Positions 34,961 to 46,894 are shown, numbered from the stretch's first letter. The stretch is 64,000 nt of DNA from Termitomyces sp. T153 (GCA_018296165.2 JACKQL020000030.1:124001-188000); one strand, 5' to 3'. Numbers and translations are program-made. Notes: generated from the sequence alone by a model not told the origin.

Positions 34961-35535
34961 GAACCTTGCCAGAACCAAAAATGGAAGAACAAATTTTGCA
35001 TGTAGTTCCCTTTTGCAATATACAAATATGCTCTATTCATTTGGCATTTTCCTGACTTGAAGCAAAGTGTGGTATTTCTTAATACCCTTTCTCTGAACTC
35101 AGAATCAGCAGTTGCCCTGTGCAGGCCCAGAGAGACAGAAGGAGCCTGTCCCATTTAGATTAGTATTAGTGCTGTAATGACCCTAGTACCTATTGTCTAC
35201 TATTCTTTGTATTTGCATAAAGAAACCAGCAGGTTCATCAGCATGTTCTGAGACCCAGAATGTTGTGGCAGTGCTGAGACAGGGTCTGGTGGCACTGCTG
35301 GGAGTCTTGGATAGGTGTGGGGTGGTTGTGGGGGTTTCATGGAATAGAAGTTGGGGTTTCCAGCCTAATGGAGAAGGCATTGATGCAGACTTGACAGGCT
35401 GATAGTAGGTTTGATGGCAGATTAGCAGCACTGATAGTGTGTTTGGGTGATCAGGTTGTTTGGGGCAGTAGTTGGGGTTAGAGAAAAGGGGGTTAGGGCC
35501 ATGGGTGGTCATGACAGCTCTCACAATAATCATGT
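34961..35535. other. No supported gene
   Basis: Degraded sequence; short frames on both strands without domain matches. Confidence 0.35.
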
Positions 35536-35890
35536 GACATTGGTGGGCTATGAGTGTCATCTACTCTACTTCAACTTCATCAAAATCCATGACATGAATA
35601 CTCATTTCATCACAGACATTCTCTCCTTCTACATTGCCTACATGTCATACCACATTGATCCAAAATCAATCCTTACTTATCAGGCATTTGCAATCAACTT
35701 GTCTGTGTCTGCATCCCATTCTGGAGGAGCAACCTTTTTTGGCAGAAGCAGGAGTAGCTCCTCATATCATTTGATCTACCAGCTATTGGGCCTGAGACTC
35801 ATTCCAGCACTACTACCAAAAACATCTCACATTTGTATGCCCTTGTACTTAGCAAGCATGGTGACCATGTTCAAATATTGCCTCTCTTGA
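35536..35890 (+). pseudogene. Crypton-like tyrosine recombinase remnant
   Basis: HFITDILSFYIAYMSYHIDP resembles the N-terminal helix block of fungal Crypton-type recombinases (FIAYMSHHIKP). About 35 residues later comes SGGATFF, and after a one-base shift LAEAGVAPHII, then SYWA and DSFQHYYQK; family members read GGATFLAEAGVAPHLIQAIGRWAS. The middle of the enzyme, including the first active-site block, is missing, so this is a short internal-deletion relic. Confidence 0.5.
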
Positions 35891-38475
35891 AGACATATGT
35901 ATCTTAGCTTTTGCAGGTATGTCTTTCAAGTCTGTAATCTAATGTAGAGCACTAATGCTATCATTATAGAATTTCTATGTTACTTTATATGCCACTGCCA
36001 TCCTTGTGGTCAACAGGTGGTAGTTTTGTCCTGTAGGATTCATTGCCTTTGCAGCTTCTTTCAGGAAGGATCCTTTCTTTTTGGATGCAGTTACTGCTGT
36101 AGTTCTTTGCTGACATCTGACCTTAATCTTTCATCTGTTTATGTGTACTGACTTTGTATCAATGAATTGCAATTAATTTGCATCCTTGGGTATTGTTCTT
36201 TCAAACTCAGTGATTCCCTTTGTGATAGGCTATAGCCAGGTTGGATACAAAAAATATCAATGTCACCAAACTCAGGATTGGCTCACAGAGCTCTTTTGAA
36301 CACTGGTACTTTTATATTCCTTCATATCTCTCTTTATTCATATCTCTCTTTACAAGACTAAGCAATAATGACTCATTGGTCATGCTGGAGGTTTCCCTCT
36401 ACAAGACCAATGCATCCATCAAGTTGCATGGTCCATGCTCTACAAAACCTAGAGGCAAATTAGAATGTCTCATCCTTTAGGGAAAAAACCATTTTTACAT
36501 TTGCCCTCTTGGTATGTTTTCTCCTTAACTGAGGAACAAAACTATTTTTAAGAGTGCCTCATAGTTTTTGTAACTTGTGATAATTCATTCTTGCTGACCA
36601 CCTCACCTCTCTCTCTCATGTAGCTGGGTTGGATATAAGAAATATAAACATCTCTGAACTCAGGATTGGCTCATAGAGCTCTTATAAAGACTGGTATCTT
36701 TATATTCTTTCATATTTATTTGCAAGACTAAGCAATCAAAAATCATTGTATACCATTGCAAATCAATTAATGGTACTCCTTTTATGACTTTGTCAGAAAC
36801 ATGCAAAAAGAATTATGAATTTAATTCAATTATTCTTACCATATTTTTAATTCTTTCTGCTTCAAATATTGTTCCCTGCACCCAGTGCTTGTAGAAAAGC
36901 ACTATGAGCTTGAATGCAACTAGATAAATTTTGGACAGTGAGGGTATGTAACTGCAGCCCAAGTACAATCACTCTCAATGCAAGTGTGATAAGTATCTGA
37001 TTTGGACATTTAAAAGACCCCAACACAATGACCATGTTATAGGCTTGCTCCATTCCTTCAAGTACTTGTTTGTAATTGAATATTTTGACATCCTATTGGT
37101 TCTCAAGTCCCTCAAAGTCCTTATATGTATTTAACTTCTGCAATGTCAAGCCTTTCTTCTGCTTTTGTAGCCTCCACTAAGGAACTTGGGGAAGTGGCCA
37201 CCATTGCATACTATCTCTATAGCATGGCCAACATGATACCCAAGTTGACACTTTTTGATTTCTCAATAACTAATGTAGTTCTTTGTCAGCTACACATAAT
37301 AAAACCAATGACCAGAACTCAGATAACAGTGTAGCAGTAAATCAGCTGGGTCATGTGGAAAGGCTGACTGACTCATTCAATTCCTGGCACAGTCAAAAGA
37401 AGATAGCATTAAATGCACTGCTGATGTAGCTAGATGTACTTACTATACATGGTGCAGCACAGAGGTAGAACAAAATAATGAGATAAATTTTGCTAAGGCT
37501 CTACAGTGATATTGTAGAAATGGAAGTCCCTTTCTACATCCTACATAGAGAGTACTAACTTAGAGTAAGATCATTGAGGTGGAAGCCACCTAAGTATTTA
37601 GTTCCAACTTACATCTCATCTCTGAGCTTACTCGTGATCATTGTAACTCCAAGTTTCTTGGATTGATTCAGTGAAAACTAAGCTTTAACTTCAAACAATG
37701 ACTGAAAATCAGGCAACAAGTGTAGTGTAGATTGGCTGGGCTGTTTGGGGGGCTGACACAGCTGATTCCTAGCCTAGCCAAAAAAAGATAATGTTAAATG
37801 CACTGTTGATAAGACAAGATGTCTGCTATTTGCCAATATTTCTAACATATGTGATCTAGTCAACATGTGCATTGGCCAGCAAACCTGGTGACACTAGTGA
37901 CACTTTCTCAGAACCTAGTAATGTTTAATATCTTGCTGAGAAATGAGAGGCTCACTTATAAGGCCCAATGAAAGGTTGGTTGAGCTGGAATGAGCATAAT
38001 CAAGCCAAATAATCCTGATCAAGTAGGGTTAAGCCAAGTTACATCAACATTCTGTTACTGCAAATGGCAACAAAAAGTCCCAAAGTCCACATATCATAAA
38101 CATGCTGCAGCTATGTGTTGCCACAATGCAGGGGATACTGGATGCTCTGGAAATTTGTCAACATTACCAGCACATGATGAATCCAACACAGATTTTTATA
38201 AAGAATGGAGCAATATATCTGCTGATGCAAATAGTCCATTGACATCCTGCCAGCTGAATGAACTGGAATAATCCCATCATCATGAGCACTTGAATCTCAT
38301 GTCCCCCATACTAAGAATATCATTGATTCAATGTACAATATTAACAAACTTTCAAAACATAGGACAATCTGAAAACACCTAAAACAACAAATGATCAATC
38401 ACAAGCCATAGATCCCTGCCAGAACCTGAGAGCCTTGATGCAATGGCCACAGAGGATGCTTGTATCAATGACTTG
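35891..38475. other. AT-rich gene-free stretch with paired direct repeats
   Basis: No coding sequence is supported over 2.6 kb. Two pairs of diverged direct repeats are visible: 36231-36380 with 36618-36740 (GGTTGGATA...AACTCAGGATTGGCTCA, AGACTAAGCAAT) and 37325-37445 with 37712-37840 (GCTGG, CTGACTGACTCATT/CTGACACAGCTGATT, TTAAATGCACTG). Both pairs are about 387 bp apart. Confidence 0.5.
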
Positions 38476-38479
38476 AGCA

Positions 38480-39025
38480 ATTGTGACAAAAGTTCTCAGG
38501 CTTGAAGATGAAGACAGAAATGAAGATCTAGCCACCACCTGTAGTAATATTGAGGAGATTCAGATTGCACAACAATCCATAGAGGCTCTAGAGCATGCTA
38601 ATATCTATAATGGCAATCTCTCCTCTGAGGCTGTCATGGCTCTACTACATCTTCACAAGTACCTGCTTGAACTGGATCCTACTGAAGATGCCAATCTCAC
38701 TGAGTGTCTTCAAATCTTTTTCCATGGTCATAATTCTGCAAAACAATACAATGAAACCATTTCAAATGCAGCAACCCAAAGATGACCTTCTTTCCTTTGA
38801 CCAACTCAAACACATAATTGCCAGACTCACTGGGATCACACCAAATATCAATGATATGTGTAGTAACTCATGTCTTGCAAATACTGGGCTTCTGTCTGAT
38901 AGAGGAATATGTCACCATTGTGGTGAACCTTGTCTCAATCTTCTCACAGGAAAGCCTCAAGCACAATTTTGGACAATTCCCATTAGCTCATCCATACATG
39001 CACTTGCACAACATAGCAACTTAGG
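38480..39025 (+). pseudogene. CACTA/EnSpm-type (tnp2-like) transposase N-terminal remnant
   Basis: Two overlapping frames (38483-38785 and 38595-39137) give HIIARLTGITPNINDMCSNS, CLANTGLLSDRGICHHCGEP and QAQFWTIPISSSIHAL. By family knowledge this matches the cysteine-rich N-terminal block of basidiomycete tnp2-type transposases (C..SC.AF.G, C..CGE.R, F.T.P.G..LQA). The catalytic part is absent, and gypsy sequence takes over directly at 39026. Confidence 0.5.
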
Positions 39026-39610
39026 ATGGATTATTTCTGGAAGCAATTTCATGAACTGGGACCATTCAGGGTTATTGAAGCATCAGGAAATAAGTTGTTT
39101 AAAATTAAGCTACTGCATGTATTACAGAGATGGGTAATCTATAAGGTCTTTCATGTATCACTTCTCAGAATCCACATCCTTAATGATGGCCAATTTCTCC
39201 AGAAAGAACTGAAAGTCAAATATTTGAACTAGATGATGGCAAACATGAATGGATGGTTAATAAGATACTCACTCACAACAGATTAAAGAAGAATGCTGAA
39301 TTTGAAATACTCTGGAAAACAGTGGATCAATCTTGGCTGCCTTACAACCAAGTCAGTAAGATACAAGCATCTGGGGATTACTTTGAGGCCTATGGCACAG
39401 AAACAATTGCAGACCTTGGAAAGGGTTCAAGATCTCCTCCAAATGACAACCCTCAGGTATTTCTACAAAGTGTTGTGGCATGGAACTTACTCTATTCAGT
39501 TTACTCAATAGCCCCCAAAAGCCCATCTACTGCTAGCAACAGCACAGATGACATAGATGAAGACACCCAAGCCAACACCAACCCCATCACAGCACTCTCA
39601 GAGCATTGAT
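39026..39610 (+). pseudogene. Gypsy pol C-terminus with chromodomain (family 3)
   Basis: HELGPFRVIEASGNKLFKIK and VFHVSLLRIHILNDG are an integrase tail. Then EWMVNKILTHNRLKKNAEFE and ILWKTVDQSWLPYNQV form a chromodomain-like module, followed by QASGDYFEAYG and a low-complexity tail. Upstream pol is missing. Frames are mostly open, with one shift near 39230. Confidence 0.65.
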
Positions 39611-39979
39611 CTGTGTACCTTGGGGCATGTACATGAATAGTTATTTGTTCAATGGATTGGGACCCCAAGCTGAACCTGTGGCTAACAATGTTTATTTGTG
39701 CTGATGCAATAATGGGGACTTCTTTTGTATTTGGGCCATTGACAAGCTCACTGATGAGTTACCAGAGTAGCCAATGAAGAAATATCTTATCTTTGAAGCA
39801 AAGGCAAGTATATCCAAGCAGAATGAATATGTATTGATTAACAAATTCCAGGCTTGCTCTCACATGCAAATAAATATATATGGGGCTGTTTGCAAACATG
39901 GTGGATGATGGTTTAAACACACCCAGTGCATTCAAAGACTGGGGAAAGTCCATGAAGTGGGACACCAACTGTCTTGGGT

Positions 39980-40645
39980 ATGTGGTGACTACAATAACAC
40001 CCCACACTCTGCCACTGTGGTCTCCTCTTTCTATGACAACAAGGGATACAACTCCCAGCTCACTCTGTCACTCAAGAATATCCCCTCCCACATTGCCCAT
40101 GAAGTTGCCAAAGATCTCCAGTCCCTCTATCAGTTTCTCTGGGATGAAATCAACATTGCCAATCAAGTCTACTCCAAGCATGCTGAAACCCAATGTGAGC
40201 CCATTCCCAACTGGACTCCTGGCACCCTTGTGTGGCTCAATCAGTGCAACCTCAAAACATGAAGACCCTCTGTCAAGCTCAAACAAATGACTCAGCCCTT
40301 TCAAAATCCTCTGAAAAGTCTTGACCCACACCTACAAGCTCAACCTACCCCCAGGGCTGAAGGGCCTCCACCCAGTCTTCCATGTCTGCCTCCTTGAGAA
40401 GTATGCCCCAGACCCCTTCTCCAGACAATGTCCCAGCCAACCTCTGCCCATTGAGGTCAAAAATGAGTATCACTATGAGGTCAACCACATCCTAGATTCC
40501 CATCGCATCTGCAGTCAACTCCACTACCTAGTCCATTGGAAGGGCCACACTTGGGAACCCTGGAAGAACCTCCCTGGTGCCCCCACCAAGCTCCAGGACT
40601 TCCACCAACAACACCCCACCAAGCCCCAGGACTTCCAGGTCTAGT
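39980..40645 (+). pseudogene. Gypsy pol C-terminus with chromodomain (same family as Gy2)
   Basis: DYNNTPHSATVVSSFYDNKG, HIAHEVAKDLQSLYQFLWDE and NWTPGTLVWLNQCNLKT form the integrase end (39957-40262). THTYKLNLPPGLKGLHPVFH, EYHYEVNHILDSH and LVHWKGHTWEPWKNLPG form the tail and chromodomain (40321-40644). Nothing upstream belongs to it. Downstream comes the antisense ORF, as in Gy2. Confidence 0.75.
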
Positions 40646-40753
40646 ATCCACAAATGGCAGTGGTGGGCATAACCCCCACTTCTGGATTTATTAAGGATTC
40701 AACTCCCACCAGGAACCCCCTGCATGTTTTATTCCTCCTCCTTTTGCATAAAC

Positions 40754-41425
40754 TCAAAGTTGAATTTTTTCATACCAGTCAAACAAGAAATCCAAAAGTG
40801 TATAGCACAGACTACAGTACATGATGTTACATAACAAGATAGTGCTGACAGGTCCAAAACAGGCAAGAAGTACAAAAGGTCCAAGCCACCTCACTTCCCT
40901 CCCCCCTCCAGAATCCCTCTCTCCATCTCCACAGCCACCAATTCCACCTCCATCTGCACCACTACTAGGGCCAAGGTCTCTGGATAGCCTAGTAGGGCCT
41001 CTCCCACATCTGCAGCCTCCACCTCTGGCCAGGACACCCCAGCTCCTGACACCCTCCACCACTCCTCATGCATCCAGCTGCACTAACTGCTCCCATAGTT
41101 CTTGCAACTCCATAGTCCACTCCATGGCTGTCTGTAGAGTGGCATTCTGATCCCACTGCACCACATCCCTGTCCCTCCATGCCACATCCCTCTCCCTCTG
41201 CACTGCATCCCAATCCTCCCCCATCAAACCTCCTGATCCAGAGTACATGTGAGGCCCAGTAGGGCCTGCCATTGACGCCTCACCCCAGGGCCTTTTGTCA
41301 GGACTGGCCACCGGGAGCGGGGACAGTCTCCGCTTCCCCTTGTTGTGCCTCACTGGGACCGCCTCCCTCTGCCCGCCCCATGGTGGCCCAACCTTCCTTT
41401 GGTCGGCACATGGATCTTCACGCAT
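40754..41425 (-). pseudogene. Antisense ORF behind gypsy pol, copy 2
   Basis: The start is the ATG at 41425 (MREDPCADQRKVGPPWGG). The N-terminal part is basic (HNKGKRRLSPLPVASPDKR), the middle a charged helix (ERDVAWRDRDVVQWDQNA, TAMEWTMELQELWEQL), then a Gly/Arg-rich tail (40754-41062). It is homologous to 6337-7503 and lies in the same reversed orientation after the chromodomain. Bases from about 41275 are CpG-rich; the remainder is depleted. The element ends here against the PRM10-like remnant; no 3' LTR follows. Confidence 0.65.
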
Positions 41426-41436
41426 TCCATCGCCAT

Positions 41437-42066
41437 CGAGACATTGAATATCGTAAAGGGATGCTACCGTCCACAGTCATTCCTTTGGTACCTCCAACCT
41501 TTGCCATTCTGGACCTCCTTCATCATCATTCCCGTCTTCTCCACTCTCTCGTCATTAGCGAATCTCCAGCCTTTCAAGAGCAAGCAGCTTCCAGTCATGG
41601 TCGTCATCTCATGCGCGTCATACGCCTCCATTTAAAATTGCCAATCATTATATTTTCAACCGCTCAGACATCGTCTCTACCATTGGGGCGTTTACGGTTG
41701 GAGTTTTAGGTCATGTCTACTCACGGAAAATGGGGGGCACTGCTTTCACATCGATCACTGGTGTTCTTTTCTTGGTTCCGGTAAGCAATCTACCAGCCGT
41801 TTTTGATCGCGTGCAGCTTAATTTCGAGTCATGTAGTGGGTCTCTTACAGGCAGGAGGTATCACTGCCAATGAAAATGGCATTGACATTGGTGGAGCCAT
41901 GATAGCTGTTACGATTGGAATCACAGTTGGGTTGTTCATGAGTCAAGCACTGGTTTATTCTTTTGGATCTCGAAAGAATGCCGCCGGATTTCGTTTTCAA
42001 CTCAACATATGGTTTCTTCATTTCGGGCATTCTTTGGAACTCGTCATGTTCTATGTAATATTCTAG
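41437..42066 (+). pseudogene. 3' remnant of a PRM10/ThrE-like membrane protein gene
   Basis: Two exons of the C-terminal membrane part are left: 41437-41780 (GCYRPQSFLWYLQPLPFWTS, STLSSLANLQPF, then YIFNRSDIVSTIGAFTVGVL) and 41851-42066 (AGGITANENGIDIGGAMIAV, GLFMSQALVYSFGSRKN), joined by a 70-nt GT-AG intron (41781-41850). Family members are multi-pass proteins related to the ThrE transporter domain and yeast pheromone-regulated Prm10. The 5' three quarters or so is missing, replaced by gypsy sequence at about 41.40-41.45 kb. A one-base insertion near 41630-41640 shifts the frame. The gene is therefore dead, although CpG and codon use look normal. It is convergent with the PheRS-like pseudogene. 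Confidence 0.75.
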
Positions 42067-42224
42067 GACAAAGTTACGCCTTTCTCTGGAACATAACGGC
42101 AGGGGAGTTTTCTGTGCCTTCTAATGACACCTTGTGCCCTACTAGTGTCCGGATGTTGTTAATTCAATAGCTTGAGAATGAGAAATGAGTAGAATCAGCG
42201 TTTATTTTAAGAAAAATTGAAAAG

Positions 42225-43828
42225 TTACCGAATCATCGTAGGACGCTCCAAGCTGAGACCCAAGCCATGCACTCGTACGTCTTTGGGGAATCCCATCGGC
42301 TCAAACATCTCGGGACGGAACATTCCGCTGTTTCCTACCTCGACCCATCGGTGAGCATGGGGTGAAAGGCGAAGATTTCGAGAGAGGGCTAAGATAGATT
42401 AATTCGGTATAAAGTTTTGTCATATCCTATTCTCACCTCAGTATAAGGGTTATAGGCAGGCTTCAACCTGACTTTCTCGATACCCATCTTCTTGAAGAAA
42501 ACCCGCATGAATTCTGGGTAGATAGACTACAGTGAACATATATACCAACTTTTCCATATAGCTCTACATACCAATTAGGTCCACAAGTGTAAGGTTGCGA
42601 TCTGCGACGACTCCTTCGACTTGATGGAATTCAGCCAGATGTGTCGCATCCATGGTCTCATTTATGAAGACTCGGTCGATGCTGAACAATTTTTCAGGTC
42701 GAAAGCCGTCATCAGGACCGTCGCCAGTCGTACTAGATCCATGAGCAAACTCTTCTGCATCCCCTTCGACATTTTCGCCTCTGCATTTGGCAGCTAGCTT
42801 ACATGGCATGTGTGCAGAAGAGGCGGTGGTATGTGTTCGTAGGAGAAGCTTGCTTGACTCTTCGTGCGACCAAGGTGCACGATAGCCAGTGGCCCCGAAG
42901 CCACCATCTTCACGTACTGTTGAGACGCGTTTGTAGTATTCTGGTTCCGGGGGAAGCGCTTCCTTAGGATCTGCAAGGATGTAAGGACTAGATTATAGCA
43001 TTGAGAGTAAGTGCCTCTAATGGATATATCAGATATACAATGACAAGAATCTCTCCGGTAGCGTACGCTGTTAGCATTTCCATTGTTAAATCAGTTTCTG
43101 GCTTTGCCGTTGACGTGCTGAAATAGGGGCCTTTCTTTACGGTGAGCCACTGGCCTTTTCTGTGTATTTATTGGAGCATGAGAAATTTGTACTCGAGTGA
43201 GCTCATACCGTTGAATGATTAGCTTCCGTTTTCGTAGATCTGCCAAGACCTTTTCTCCAGCCTTGAATGTTCCTGTTAACGCGATCTCCCGCAAATCGAC
43301 TTGTGTAGCATCCTGAATAGTCGGTACCTGTGAATGATTATCAGATCTACGGGTCCCTGGTTCGAGTAGTTGTACGCACGATTTGAACGAAGCCATCGCC
43401 TTCCTTGCCGATCCATCCATTTTTGAAGGCTCGCCCTTGGCCGACTTTCGCTGTTTCGTAGCCAACTTGTTTTCTCGATTGCATAGGAGTGAGCGGAGAT
43501 CCTTCGCCTTTAGCTGGCAATGCGGCCCAAACGCGAGCCTCATGAGATCCTAGTTCCACGATCTGCGAACCTTCTGGGGTCAACACATGCGAAAGAGTTT
43601 CATGGTCAACAATCATTTGAGAGATTCCATGAAATATCTCGCAAGGCTGACAAGATCAACGCGAACTTCACGACTCAAGAGCGAGTTGAGTGCGCCCAAA
43701 ATGGTGATCTGATCCTCTTCAGAGGTAGCGGGGGCTGATTGGCCAGGAATCGTCAGAGAACGAGTGTCGTCTATGATAGATAGCGCATCGAGAGAGTCAA
43801 GGATCAGTTGTTGCAGAGTTTCTGCCAT
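42225..43828 (-). pseudogene. Cytosolic phenylalanyl-tRNA synthetase alpha-subunit-like pseudogene
   Basis: The ATG at 43828 (MAETLQQLILDSLDALS) begins a product matching fungal FRS2-type proteins: HVLTPEGSQIVELGSHEARV, VGQGRAFKNGWIGKEG, GEKVLADLRKRKLI, LLLRTHTTASSAHMP, KLFSIDRVF, MDATHLAEFHQVEG and [10 protein letters not shown]. The alpha subunit carries the class II active site that charges tRNA-Phe. Defects: the segment containing class II motif 1 and the WNFD region (about 80 residues) is absent between the exon ending near 43067 and the one starting at 42970; the motif 2 Arg reads Ile at 42663-42665 (RVFINE for RVFRNE); the product stops right after motif 3 at 42225-42227. A working copy must exist elsewhere, as the enzyme is essential. 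An alternative is a neofunctionalised paralogue. Confidence 0.75.
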
Positions 43829-43914
43829 TTTGAGCTCAAAAAATTGCAATGGACCAAGTTCTAAACTTCTGACTCCAGGGAGTCGATAATTATAATCAGA
43901 AATTCCTATCTCAC

Positions 43915-44360
43915 GGGGGCCCCTTGATCTCAAACCACGATGTGCATCACTGACACTGGCTGCCGCACCCGCGCCTGACACGCCGGGTTGCACAACAAAC
44001 ACTCCCTTCTGACAGAGGACCTGCCACAGCAGGAAGATCATGAATTGGGGCCCCCCCGAAAAGCAGACATCCATGTTTCTCAATGAGAGCCCCAGAGGGC
44101 AAACGAGCCAGAGGCCCGACCAGAGGAGAATATGCTCCTCAAGGTAGAAAACCGAACTTTCTCAATCCCTACCTCATGGGGCAACAGGAATTCGGAATAC
44201 TCGGCCCCAAGGCAAAATGTCAGTTCTGGTGACAGAGGTATGTCGTATGACAGCACGGGGACCTAATAATCATGGCCACCCTGAACACATGCCCACTGAC
44301 CCCTAAAATTAAAACAACCACATAGGAAAGAAGCAAACCTCAACCCCCCAGCATACTGCC
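43915..44360 (+). other. Probable 5' UTR of LINE-2
   Basis: CpG-rich sequence between the PheRS-like start and the first ORF of LINE-2. The left boundary is uncertain (a C/G-rich start near 43915). No target duplication matching the 3' end was found. Confidence 0.45.
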
Positions 44361-46894
44361 ATGGCCACACCCCTCCCAGACAAGGCACGTAAAACGCTAC
44401 AAGATACAAGCCCAGAGAAGCAAACTGGGGTACATCACCATGACAAAAAGCAAAGAAATATAACAGCTGACCCCTCCTCTGACATGGAGGAATTGGATGT
44501 CAACCTCAAAGTACCCCAGGCTCCTTCGTCAATGACTACCCACCCCAAAGACACACCAGAGCAACTGAACACCCAAGAGCCCAAACTGTCATGACCCATT
44601 CCCTGGACCCTGTACATTGCCCGACAAACCCCCGTCCCCCCAGAACCTCCCCTGACGCTTTGTCAAACTTCCCCAGCACTCTGCACCTACTCCAGCTAAC
44701 TCCAACACATTCTTGGCTAACTCCAACGGCCCCCTGGCCAACTCCGACATCTTCCCCACAGCTGCCAGTGCTTCCCCTGGACTTCCTGAGCCCCTGGGAC
44801 CACTCCCCTGCTGTGCCTGACCCCATTACACATCATCAACTTGACACCCTGGCTCCTCCAACTTACCCTGGGGGTATCACAACAACCTCAGAATGGACCA
44901 CGTCACAATTGATCCCATCAACATATCAACGCGGCCTGCCCTCTAGTCATAACCAACACCCGTCAACTCCATCAAGCTCTGCCAAGCCCCACCACCACAG
45001 CCAATGTCCCTGGAGCTCTTCAGTAGTCAGTATATAAGACATAGAGTAGCTCCTTGTACTCTAGTCTTGAGATTACTTACCTCCCTGCCTTACCTGATGT
45101 GTTTCTGATTGTTCTTCTCATGTTTTGTGTTCCATGTCTTGTTTTCCTTATTCTCAGTCTCCCAGTCTTATCTCATTTCTATTCCGTTGTCTTTTTGTTA
45201 TCGTTCCATGTCTCTGCCTGAATCTATTCTCACTCTCATCTTGTCTTTGTCTCATTTCATTTGACTCTGTCTCATCTTGTTTGATTCTGTCTATTGTGCT
45301 CAAGTCCTCTCAACCATAATGCCCTCACGAACTCTGCAATTACAATTACAAACCTCTGACACTCTTTCACCAACTCCAGACCTTGCTACATGCTCAGCTC
45401 TGAACCCTATCAATCCCCGTTGATCCCCCATCAGAACTCCAGCTCCACTCCCATCATTTGCATAGCCTCTGCCTCCTCTGCACCTGCAATACTCACACAC
45501 AGACTTATGCCTGAACCTGCCAAGCCCATCCCCCTTCCCTGCAACTCATCCTCTACTCCTCCAGACCTCCCCAGACTTGCTCAGATCAATTTCCTCTGGT
45601 TATCCTCACAAGTCCCAAGTGTTTGGAACACTTTGGAGTGCCCAGTTGTCAGTGCAGAGAATCATGTCTGCCTAGTAAGGACTTGCCCAGTGTAGCTGAG
45701 CCCCTGTGGTCAGCGGAACCTGACACAAACCATGGCAAAGAGACAGAGAAGGAGATACCACAATGGTACATAAGTCCCCCCCCTCCCCTACCCTGTCCAA
45801 CATCCTAGGAAGCACCCCCTTCCCTAACTCTCCTAGGATGTCCAAAAGACTTGGACCCCGCATGGATAGTGAAGAGATCAAAAATAAAGGGAGTGAGTAT
45901 ACAGGGTGGAAGTGCCACACTCCCCCCATTGATCCTGATGACCCCTCTGCAACTCCCAACCAGACTAGTAAGATCTCTGACCCCAGCTGGAGGCTTCCCA
46001 AGGATCCAACTCTCCACACCGCCCTGGTACAACTTATGCCTTGAACAGAGGAGACATTTTGATGCATACCCCAAACCAAAATTCTGGGTCAGAAGCTGGC
46101 AGAGCAGCAAGATGGACAACCTGGTAGTGGTAAGCAAGAGCCTGAAGACACTCGTGGAAAAGATGACTGGCAAGAGGGCAAAGCTATCCTCCCCCCAACA
46201 GGACAGACCTCTTGCCTCATTGGCCTGCTTTGAATGACAAAAACCCCCCTATCACTTCCTATTAACTGGCATCTCTGAATGTGCAAAGATGATAATTGAG
46301 AACAACCTGTTCATATCAACTGTGGAAGCAACTGCCTTCTTCCTGCTGTACTCCCCAACAGTCCCATCTTTCTTATGCATGATAGAAGGTTTCACTCTCA
46401 GCATCAAGGACAAGACAGCAGTCTGGGAGTCTGAGGAGGAGGTCATGAGGATCATATGGGAAACCCTCTTGGCAGATGAAGTTTTTGTAGCACTCCTGAA
46501 AACTAAGCTCATTGGCAACAACTCATTGCAACACAATTTGGAACCCACAAGAGCTATCATTTCCACCCTCAACATATGCTACTCCAAACCAGAAATTCTG
46601 ATAAACCCCCCAAAAAAGCAAGTCATACATAAACCACTCTGGAATGTCTACTTCCACCATAACCCACCAATCTCCTGGCCAAATTACATTATCCTGCTAC
46701 AGAGCCTATGTGAGAAGACTTTCATGGACATGGACTATGGATGTGCAGCTCTTGTAGCAGAAGATAGGAGACTCCACTGCTTCAAATGCAAGGGAGCAGA
46801 CCATGAACATTTTAATTGCACCTACTCCTTACTCAAAGGCTGGCTAGCAAACAAAGACAGGAAAATCAAAGAAACAGCAGAATTTGCCCCCTGA
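44361..46894 (+). pseudogene. LINE-2 ORF1 (CCHC protein), split by a solo LTR
   Basis: ORF1 starts at 44361 (MATPLPDKARKTLQDTSPEK). It is interrupted at 44586 by solo LTR-A plus a 5-bp duplication (1144 nt in all) and continues in the matching frame from 45731 (MVHKSPPSPTLSNILG at 45763). After a frameshift near 46040 and a TGA at 46235-46237 it goes on to 46894: MIIENNLFISTVEATAFFLL, LLADEVFVALLKTKLIG, and a CCHC knuckle CFKCKGADHEHFNC. ORF1 binds LINE RNA. The order ORF1-endonuclease-RT-RNase H is that of Tad1-type fungal LINEs. Confidence 0.8.
44587..45725 (+). mobile_element. Solo LTR-A, copy 3, inside LINE-2 ORF1
   Basis: 1139 bp, TGTCATGACC to ACCTGACA, with perfect target duplication CAAAC at 44582-44586 and 45726-45730. 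TATA-like box at about 45029-45037. It keeps many more CpGs than copy 2 (7946-9069). Confidence 0.92.

Noticed and set aside
41272..41709. 145-residue plus-strand ORF over the PRM10-like remnant
   Set aside because: Wrong frame; membrane-protein similarity is in the frames used for 41437-41780.
43340..43385. tRNA-like GGTTCGAGTAGT motif
   Set aside because: It lies in an exon/intron border of the PheRS-like gene and no cloverleaf can be drawn around it.
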